This document shows positions 59,223 through 64,000 of a DNA stretch of 64,000 nucleotides, piece after piece. The translations under genes were made by a program, and so were the position numbers. The stretch is taken from NCBI RefSeq assembly GCF_039537705.1, contig NZ_BAABBA010000022.1:1-64000 (forward strand). The letters run 5' to 3'. The stretch is from Georgenia daeguensis. Lineage in GTDB: Bacteria; Actinomycetota; Actinomycetes; Actinomycetales; Actinomycetaceae. The first letter of the stretch is position 1, and each line of letters opens with the position of its first letter. Below the pieces are notes generated by a model. That model had not been told where the DNA came from and searched no databases. It saw nothing but the letters and a program-made list of their open reading frames with translations.

Positions 59223-59330
59223 CTTCGCCACAACATCATCTTGCCCGAGGGTTCCGACAGGCTGCCCGCACGCCACGAAAACTTTGCTGTGTGGTGTGGC
59301 AGCGGTCGCACGGCAATCCCGAGGGGCAAG

Positions 59331-60413
59331 ATGGCGCATGTGCCGGGCCAAGACGTCGATGCCGTAGTTCCTGAGGGTTACCGCGAACTGCTCGAGGAGC
59401 TCAAGCAGAAGGTGCGCACCTCGCGGGTCCTGGCCGTACGGGCTGCGAACACCGAACTGCTGGGTCTGTATTGGTCGATCGGCCGGGACATCCTGGAGCG
59501 CCAGGAGCGGGCCGGATGGGGCGCGAAGATCGTCGAACGCCTGGCGCACGACTTGCGCGCCGCGTTCCCCGACCAGCGCGGATGGTCCCGGCGGAACCTT
59601 CAGTACATGCGCGCGTTCGCCGCGGCCTGGCCGGACCCGGCATTTGTGCACCAGCTTGGTGCACAACTCCCCTGGCGCCACGTCACCGTACTGCTCGACC
59701 GGCTCGACGAGCCGGCGCTGCGGGACTGGTACGCCGCCGAGGCCGTCGAGCACGGCTGGTCGCGCAACGTCCTCGAGCACCAGATCATGAACCGCCTCCA
59801 CGCCCGCATCGGAGCGGCACCGTCGAACTTTCGAAGCCACCTGCCCGCGCCCGACTCCGAGCTCGCCCAGCAGCTGACCCGTGACCCCTACATTTTCGAC
59901 CACCTCGACCTGACCGACCGGGCGAACGAACGTGCCCTCGAACAAGCCCTGATGGACCGGCTACAGGGCACCCTCACCGCCTTCGGGCACGGCATGGCGT
60001 TCGTCGGCCGGCAGGTTCGCCTCGACGTCGGCGACGACGTGCTCGTCGTCGACCTGCTCCTCTTCCACGTCACCCAGCTGCGCTACGTCGTCGTCGAGCT
60101 CAAGATCGGCAGGTTCTCCCCCGCCTACGTCGGCCAGCTCGGCACCTACGTCGCCGTCGTCGACGACCGCGTCCGCGACCACACCATCCACGCGCCCACC
60201 GTCGGGCTCCTGCTGTGCACCGGTCGTGACGAGCAGGTCGTCCGCTACGCCCTCGCCAGCGCCAGCGCACCCCTCGCTGTGGCTACCTACGACACGCTCA
60301 CGCCCGAGCAGCGCCAGGACCTCCCCGACCTGGAGCAGCTGACTGCCGCCCTCACAGATGTCCTCGCCGACACGTCTCGGGAACTCGCCGGCGACGAACC
60401 CATAGACACCTGA
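59331..60413 (+). CDS. YhcG/DUF1016 PDDEXK nuclease, copy 2 (intact)
   Basis: A 360-aa protein. The N-terminal DUF1016 domain (residues 13-165) includes GYRELLEELKQKVRTSRVLA, LGLYWSIGRDILERQERAGW and DQRGWSRRNLQYMRAFAAAW, with LPWRHVTVLLDRLDEPALRD at its end. The C-terminal PDDEXK nuclease domain has VGRQVRLDVGDDVLVVDLLL (catalytic Asp) and YVVVELKIGRFSPAYVGQLG (ExK). The family is linked to DNA processing in mobile and defence-rich regions. It differs from copy 1 by scattered substitutions and one missing T, so the copies diverged by duplication or separate acquisition. Toxin-antitoxin genes follow after 84 bp. Confidence 0.92.
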   Translation: MAHVPGQDVDAVVPEGYRELLEELKQKVRTSRVLAVRAANTELLGLYWSIGRDILERQERAGWGAKIVERLAHDLRAAFPDQRGWSRRNLQYMRAFAAAWPDPAFVHQLGAQLPWRHVTVLLDRLDEPALRDWYAAEAVEHGWSRNVLEHQIMNRLHARIGAAPSNFRSHLPAPDSELAQQLTRDPYIFDHLDLTDRANERALEQALMDRLQGTLTAFGHGMAFVGRQVRLDVGDDVLVVDLLLFHVTQLRYVVVELKIGRFSPAYVGQLGTYVAVVDDRVRDHTIHAPTVGLLLCTGRDEQVVRYALASASAPLAVATYDTLTPEQRQDLPDLEQLTAALTDVLADTSRELAGDEPIDT

Positions 60414-60434
60414 CAGGTCTCCAGACCTACGTTT

Positions 60435-60448
60435 GGTCCATTATCGGA
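60435..60448 (+). repeat. 14-bp repeat shared with 32736-32749
   Basis: GGTCCATTATCGGA occurs identically at both places. A shorter related form, TTATCGGAC, follows yhcG copy 1 at 38659-38667. It may mark a junction of the accessory modules. Confidence 0.5.
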
Positions 60449-60481
60449 CCTTGATTCGGGTCTGGCAACAACTCTAATCCG

Positions 60482-60507
60482 GGTCTACCATACCGGTATG
60501 GAGACCA
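60482..60507 (+). promoter_or_regulatory. palindromic operator overlapping the antitoxin start codon
   Basis: CCATACCGGTATGG (60488-60501) is a perfect 14-bp palindrome that includes the ATG at 60498. Flanking GGTCT and AGACC extend it imperfectly. Such sites are bound by Phd-type antitoxin-toxin complexes for conditional autorepression. Confidence 0.7.
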
Positions 60508-60776
60508 TCTCGATCAGCGCCGCCAAGGCCCGCCTCAACGACCTCGTCGAGCAGGCCGTCACCACGCACGAGCACGTGACGATCACGAAGAACGGCGCCC
60601 CCGCCGCGGTGATGGTCTCGGCCGACGAGTGGCAGGCCATCCAGGAGACGCTCTTCTGGCTGTCCCAGGACGCCGTGCGCGAGGAGGTCGAGCGTGGCCG
60701 CGCCGAGGACGCAGCCGGTCAGACGCTGTCCGAGGCCCAGGTGCGGGCCCGGCTCGGCCGATCCGCCCAGGGCTGA
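60498..60776 (+). CDS. Phd/YefM-family antitoxin
   Basis: A 92-aa antitoxin. METISISAAKARLNDLVEQA and VTITKNGAPAAVMVSADEWQ AIQET form the Phd/YefM N-terminal DNA-binding fold. The C-terminal helix (VREEVERGRAEDAAGQTLSE) is the disordered segment that wraps the toxin. The start lies inside its own operator. It precedes a RelE-type toxin gene by 6 bp. The unit probably maintains the accessory module. Confidence 0.9.
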   Translation: METISISAAKARLNDLVEQAVTTHEHVTITKNGAPAAVMVSADEWQAIQETLFWLSQDAVREEVERGRAEDAAGQTLSEAQVRARLGRSAQG

Positions 60777-60782
60777 GCCGGC

Positions 60783-61052
60783 GTGGCGTACGAGGTCCGC
60801 CTGACCTCCGCGGCGCTGCGCGACCTGCAGCGCATCTCCCCCCGGTACCTCGACGCCGTCCTGACGTTCCTCTACGGCCAGCTGGCCGAGAACCCCCGCC
60901 GGGTCGGCAAGGAGCTCGGGCGGGAACTGGCCGGCCTGCACAGCGCCCGCCGCGGCGACTACCGCGTCCTGTACGAGATCCGCGACGACGAGCACCCGCG
61001 CGTGCTCGTGCACCGCGTCGACCACCGCGCTCACGTCTACCGCCCCAGGTGA
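60783..61052 (+). CDS. RelE/ParE-superfamily toxin
   Basis: An 89-aa basic protein starting at GTG 60783: YEVRLTSAALRDLQRISPRY, LGRELAGLHSARRGDYRVLY EIRDDE and VLVHRVDHRAHVYRPR. This is the RelE fold with the conserved G-DYRV-Y and H-R-VYR motifs. RelE enzymes cleave ribosome-bound mRNA; the Tyr and Arg residues at the end are the usual catalytic side chains. It is paired with the Phd/YefM antitoxin upstream, and the pair appears intact. Confidence 0.92.
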   Translation: MAYEVRLTSAALRDLQRISPRYLDAVLTFLYGQLAENPRRVGKELGRELAGLHSARRGDYRVLYEIRDDEHPRVLVHRVDHRAHVYRPR

Positions 61053-61256
61053 CCGGGCGCAACCCAGTGACGTGTCCACCTCGCGTGCGGTCCAGAGCGC
61101 CGAGAAGCCGCCCCCAAAGCTTCCCGTAGGTGCCCGTGTCAAAGCGCAGGGGCCCGTGCCTGCCAGAACGGACGTGCGAATCCGCAGGGCACCCGTAAGA
61201 CCACATCACGAGAGAAGGCTGCGAGCCGGCGCGGAGGCGGCGCTCAGCGCAACGGC

Positions 61257-62039
61257 TCAATGGAGCCGGTGCCAACTTCCCTGGACCAGTTCCTCCAGGT
61301 GCAAGGCGCTGTCGGGGCCCTGGCCGGTCGAGATGGTCACGAACCAGCCGTCCCGGCCCCTGGTCGTAGTCTTCCAGGCACCGTCGTCGAGGCGGGCCCG
61401 GACGTTGGCATCCGCCGACGGGCGGCGGATGACTGCATAGTGGTACCGGGGGCCCCTATCGGAGTGCTCGTAGGCACAGCCGACCGCGGTGACCTCCGGT
61501 TCGAGGGTGGAAACCATGGAGGTCAGACTCATGTGGCGACGCTCCTCCCCGCTCGCGAAGAACAGGTGAGTGACTGCCCACTCCCGGTTGCCGGGCACCG
61601 CAACCAATACGAAGGACGTGTCGCCGTCCCTGGCAAGACCGAGCACACCAGGGTTGTCGCGGCCGTCGTCGGCCTCAGCAGCAAGAGCGAACGCCCCATC
61701 CAGGTTGAGCCGCTGCCAGTCGACTGCCGTACTGTCGGCTCCGACCGGCGTACCGACAGCCTCACCGATCGACTCCGAGGCGGGGCGGTCGGGCAGGACG
61801 GCTTCCGGGCTGTGCTGGACACGAGCCCGGAACGGAGCCCGGCCATCCTCGAGTCGGTACAGGAGACGGCCGACGTCGTGCCGAACCGCCTCGAGCTGCG
61901 CACCGGAATGAGCTTGTCCGTGATCCTCGGCGATGTGCTGCTCCCAGTACAAGAGATAGCGTCGCAGCGCCGCCATCACCGTGCTTGCCTCGCCCTCGCT
62001 GAGGCTGAGATTGAATCGCCCCTCCTCGGGCTTGTTCAT
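61257..62039 (-). CDS. hypothetical two-part protein, paralogue of the 36663-37187 protein
   Basis: A 260-aa protein. Residues 1-90 are a helical, acidic segment absent from the other copy (LSLSEGEASTVMAALRRYLL YWEQHIAEDHGQAHSGAQLE). Residues 100-260 are strongly similar to the 174-aa protein: LDGAFALAAEADDGRD, REWAVTHLFFASGEERRHMS, VGCAYEHSDRGPRYHYAVIR and RGRDGWFVTIST. The shared upstream sequence (GGAATACTTCCACGCC versus GGATACTCCCACGC) shows that the promoters are also related. No known family is recognised. Both copies sit within 0.4-1 kb of a yhcG gene. An 11-bp-period box lies about 195 bp upstream. Confidence 0.65.
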   Translation of the reverse strand: MNKPEEGRFNLSLSEGEASTVMAALRRYLLYWEQHIAEDHGQAHSGAQLEAVRHDVGRLLYRLEDGRAPFRARVQHSPEAVLPDRPASESIGEAVGTPVGADSTAVDWQRLNLDGAFALAAEADDGRDNPGVLGLARDGDTSFVLVAVPGNREWAVTHLFFASGEERRHMSLTSMVSTLEPEVTAVGCAYEHSDRGPRYHYAVIRRPSADANVRARLDDGAWKTTTRGRDGWFVTISTGQGPDSALHLEELVQGSWHRLH

Positions 62040-62231
62040 GGCTGGAATACTTCCACGCCTGTGCCCCCGAGTGTCCGCACTGGGCCCGAGAGCCGGCGTG
62101 CGTGGACGGGTATCGCTGCAGGTCCTCGCTGCAGGTCCTACGTTTCGGCATCATCTGCACGATCGGCACCGGTGGACCACCTCGGGCGTGGTGGCTGCTG
62201 CCTGGCCCGGTCCTGTCGCAACCGCCGACCT

Positions 62232-62252
62232 TATGAAGATTCGGTGAAGATC
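62232..62252 (-). promoter_or_regulatory. tandem 11-bp-period box (CTTCAC/CTTCAT)
   Basis: TGAAGAT at 62234-62240 and at 62245-62251 are exact repeats 11 bp apart. The minus strand reads ATCTTCACCGAATCTTCATA, pointing toward the 61257-62039 gene, about 195 bp from its start. The NlpC/P60 gene lies on the other side. Confidence 0.45.
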
Positions 62253-62384
62253 TCGACCCCTCGGGCGGTGCCCGGGAAGAACTCGTTGGGGCGCTCACCT
62301 GCACTGATACCCGACGCTTGCCGGGCGCAACTACGCACACGAGCGTTACCCAAATGTGACTTCGGGATACCTGGTTCTGTACCG

Positions 62385-62592
62385 TCGGCGTTGCTTCCGG
62401 GTCAACTGTTCCGGAAGTCTCCGGGCGGAGACCGAACCCTGCCGCCGCCCTGGGGTCCACTCGAGTAGAACCAGTCGGCAGGGACGGGGGACCCAGTCTT
62501 TACGGTCCTGGACCTTGGGGTGAAGTGCGTCGTTCGGCGCCGCACCGGGTGTTCTCCGCCCGAACCCGACAGCTCACCCCGTAGGCGCAGGA
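62385..62592 (+). ncRNA. ydaO/yuaA-type c-di-AMP riboswitch
   Basis: The roughly 200-nt leader of the NlpC/P60 gene has the sequence hallmarks of actinobacterial ydaO leaders: CTTCCGGGTCAACTGTTCCG, then CGGAGACCGAACCCTGCCGC, GGCAGGGACGGGGGACCCA, TTGGGGTGAA, a variable hairpin (GTGCGTCGTTCGGCGCCGCAC) and ACAGCTCACCCCGTAGGCG. GGGGTGA...TCACCCC closes a stem. GGAGAGG follows as the ribosome-binding site. ydaO elements control peptidoglycan hydrolases in actinobacteria and turn expression off when c-di-AMP is high. Exact ends are approximate. Confidence 0.85.
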
Positions 62593-62602
62593 GAGGCACT
62601 TC

Positions 62603-63427
62603 GTGACCACCAGTGTTACTGGCGCGCGTCATCGCGCGTCTTCCCGTCCGCTCACCCCCCTGTCCCCCCTCTACCGGCTGACGAGCCAAGCCACGGGCCG
62701 TGGCCTGGCCGTCGTGGCATCGTCGGGCCTCGCGCTGACGATGGCAGCCACCACCGCTACGGCCGCGCCGGAGCAGACCCAAGCGCTGCCGAACGTCGAC
62801 GTCTCTGCTGCAACGGCCGAGGCTCTGGCTGCGATCGTGACCACGCCGTCGGTGAGCGTCCCAGCGGACGTCAGCTGGAGCGTCGACTCCGTGGCCGCCG
62901 AGGCCACCCCGGCCCCCGAGCCGGAGCCGGACCCCGCACCCGAACCTGTAGCTGACCGCACCCCTGCCGTGTCACGGAGCGTCGAACGTCCCGAGGTCGC
63001 CAGCGCGACCGCTGAAGCCGGTGCCACGGCGGAGGCTGGCGCCACGGCCGAAGCATCCGCTCCGGCCGAGACGCCTGCCCCTTCATCCTCTGCCTCGGCC
63101 AGTGCAGTCGTGGACTACGCCCGCCAGTTCCTCGGCACGCCCTACGTCTGGGGTGGCACAACGCCGGCTGGGTTCGACTGCTCCGGGTTCACCTCCTACG
63201 TCTTTGCGCAGTTCGGCGTCAGCCTTCCCCGGACCTCGGCTGCTCAGGCCAACATCGGCACCAAGGTCTCCGCGGCGGAAGCCCGGCCCGGAGACCTCGT
63301 CACCTGGCCAGGCCACGTGGGCATCTACACCGGCAACGGCAACAACATCGCCGCCCGCCAGCCCGGCACTCCGCTGACGGAGGGGCCGATCTACAACTCC
63401 AACCCGACGTTCATCCGTGTGATGTGA
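62603..63427 (+). CDS. secreted NlpC/P60 peptidoglycan endopeptidase
   Basis: A 274-aa cell-wall hydrolase. The signal region is SGLALTMAATTATAAPEQTQ (AxA cleavage near residue 55). A Pro/Ala/Glu-rich wall-spanning linker follows (about 105-165, with repeated ATAEAGATAEAG). The NlpC/P60 domain then has VVDYARQFLGTPYVWGG, GFDCSGFTSYVFAQ (catalytic Cys), LPRTSAAQ, PGDLVTWPGHVGIYTG (catalytic His) and a third polar residue nearby. It cuts peptide stems between D-Glu and the diamino acid. GTG 62603 with GGAGAGG 9 bases upstream. Controlled by the c-di-AMP riboswitch; a strong terminator follows. Confidence 0.93.
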   Translation: MTTSVTGARHRASSRPLTPLSPLYRLTSQATGRGLAVVASSGLALTMAATTATAAPEQTQALPNVDVSAATAEALAAIVTTPSVSVPADVSWSVDSVAAEATPAPEPEPDPAPEPVADRTPAVSRSVERPEVASATAEAGATAEAGATAEASAPAETPAPSSSASASAVVDYARQFLGTPYVWGGTTPAGFDCSGFTSYVFAQFGVSLPRTSAAQANIGTKVSAAEARPGDLVTWPGHVGIYTGNGNNIAARQPGTPLTEGPIYNSNPTFIRVM

Positions 63428-63491
63428 GCATCACACCCTAGGTTCGGCGATGACGGTCCGTGGAGGGTACGGACAGTCATCGTCGTCATCA

Positions 63492-63527
63492 CGAAGGGGC
63501 CCGTCGCCACAGCGACGGGCCCCTTCG
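63492..63527 (+). terminator. strong hairpin terminator after the NlpC/P60 gene
   Basis: CGAAGGGGCCCGTCGC (63492-63507), loop CACA, GCGACGGGCCCCTTCG (63512-63527): a perfect 16-bp stem 65 bp after the stop codon. Confidence 0.9.
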
Positions 63528-63691
63528 CGTCGCCACGGCGTTCTAGCGTTCTGCAAACACCACTCGGTAGTGCCGGCTTCACCGGTCACCGTGCTGGACG
63601 TTGTTGCGGCTAGGACGCCTTTTCGCACGAAAATGTCCCGTGTGTCGCATTTTGGCGTTTAGCCCGTTACCTTCCCCAGCCCGATGTCAAT

Positions 63692-63740
63692 CTTCACTAA
63701 TTCTTGACCGAATAAAGATCGTGAGCGCGGTGTAAAGGAT
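63692..63740 (+). promoter_or_regulatory. tandem 11-bp-period box and putative promoter of the glutaredoxin-like gene
   Basis: CTTCAC (63692-63697) and CTTGAC (63703-63708) are 11 bp apart. A TGTAAAG-type -10 lies at about 63731-63737, 23 bp after the second repeat. The spacing to the -10 is similar to that at the ATP-grasp gene. Confidence 0.45.
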
Positions 63741-63787
63741 TCATGCTCGGGCTGGGAAGTTTCCAGACAGAGCAGGAGGCAAATGCG

Positions 63788-64000
63788 GTGCACCGCTTCG
63801 GTACGGTCGCTGTCACCGTGGTGCACGCACCCGCGTGCCACTTCTGTGATGACGCCGAGCAGACCCTGACCTCGTACTCCGGGCGTTTCCCCCTCGACGT
63901 GCGCACAGTGGACATCCACTCCGCCGAAGGCCGTCGGCTGATCGCCTTGCACCGGCCCGCCATGAACCCGCTCGTGCTGGTGGACGGCGAATTCTTCAGT
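63788..64000 (+). CDS. glutaredoxin-like protein (partial, runs off the window)
   Basis: From GTG 63788, with GGAGG about 9 bases upstream, the frame reads VHRFGTVAVTVVHAPACHFC, DDAEQTLTSYSGRFPLDVRT, VDIHSAEGRRLIALHRPAMN and PLVLVDGEFFS, then leaves the window. CHFC is the CxxC redox site after the first beta-strand. The MNPLVLVDG segment is the cis-Pro-like loop and following strand of glutaredoxin or thioredoxin folds. An in-frame ATG at 63743 is an alternative start but lacks a ribosome-binding site. Cytosolic; the redox partner is unknown. Confidence 0.75.
   Translation, partial: MHRFGTVAVTVVHAPACHFCDDAEQTLTSYSGRFPLDVRTVDIHSAEGRRLIALHRPAMNPLVLVDGEFFS

Noticed and set aside
1..64000. CRISPR arrays, rRNA or tRNA genes
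   Set aside because: No regularly spaced identical repeats and no tRNA or rRNA sequence were recognised by eye on either strand.

Overview
The window is high-GC DNA with GTG starts, ATGA/GTGA stop-start overlaps and actinobacterial protein families. It looks like an actinomycete chromosome, probably of the Micrococcales type (Cellulomonas/Georgenia-like; the genus is inference). I saw no rRNA, tRNA or CRISPR array.

Layout. (1) 0-10 kb is a heavy-metal resistance patch. It holds a broken DsbA/VKOR disulfide pair, a SAM methyltransferase and an isoprenylcysteine-methyltransferase-like membrane protein, and divergently a CmtR-like ArsR repressor, a Cd/Pb/Zn P1B-ATPase, CadD, an extra signal peptidase II, a decayed CDF transporter fused to an ICMT remnant, a YnfA protein, and divergent merA/merR. 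(2) 10-14 kb is a mobilization cassette (candidate oriT, mobC, relaxase, coiled-coil accessory protein). (3) 14-17 kb is a recombination scar: arsC with a frameshifted thioredoxin, IS110 debris, broken ArsR and TetR regulators, and a response-regulator DNA-binding domain joined to the N-terminus of a CapK-like protein. (4) 17-25 kb holds DUF3105, a gamma-glutamyltransferase lipoprotein, a DUF418-type membrane protein, a Cys-rich copper-storage-like protein, two DUF305 proteins and a truncated CopB ATPase. (5) 25-32 kb encodes a CapK/PaaK-like adenylate-forming protein, an ATP-grasp ligase, a PLP-dependent decarboxylase and a GT4 glycosyltransferase, with a complete IS481-family element inserted (6-bp target duplication). 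(6) 32.7-36.7 kb is a three-gene tyrosine-recombinase module between imperfect direct repeats. (7) 36.6-38.6 kb and 58.5-62 kb are two related accessory modules, each with a YhcG (DUF1016) nuclease and a homologous protein of unknown function. The second also has a TIGR02391-type protein and a Phd/RelE pair. (8) 38.7-57.2 kb is an intact glycan-utilization locus. It has a seven-gene translationally coupled operon (GH2 beta-mannosidase, an unfamiliar 824-aa putative glycosidase, sugar-acid dehydratase, Gfo/Idh oxidoreductase, lactonase-like amidohydrolase, FAH-family hydrolase, zinc dehydrogenase), a LacI regulator, an ABC sugar importer with an SGNH esterase, and a Tat-exported GH5-like enzyme. 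Three ACTAAAG-type palindromes mark the LacI regulon. (9) 62-64 kb holds a probable c-di-AMP (ydaO) riboswitch before an NlpC/P60 hydrolase, then a glutaredoxin-like gene cut by the window end.

How it fits together. The glycan locus appears to capture and hydrolyse a mannose-containing glycan and oxidise a released sugar by a non-phosphorylative route (lactone, aldonate, 2-keto-3-deoxy acid, diketo acid, cleavage). Separately, a tandem TCTTCAT-like motif with an 11-bp period recurs at eight places between 16 and 64 kb. It lies near the CapK, ATP-grasp, decarboxylase, copper-storage and glutaredoxin genes and before the orphan response-regulator domain, suggesting an OmpR/PhoP-type regulon. 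Frameshifts concentrate in the metal patch and at one yhcG copy, while the glycan locus and mobilization cassette are intact.
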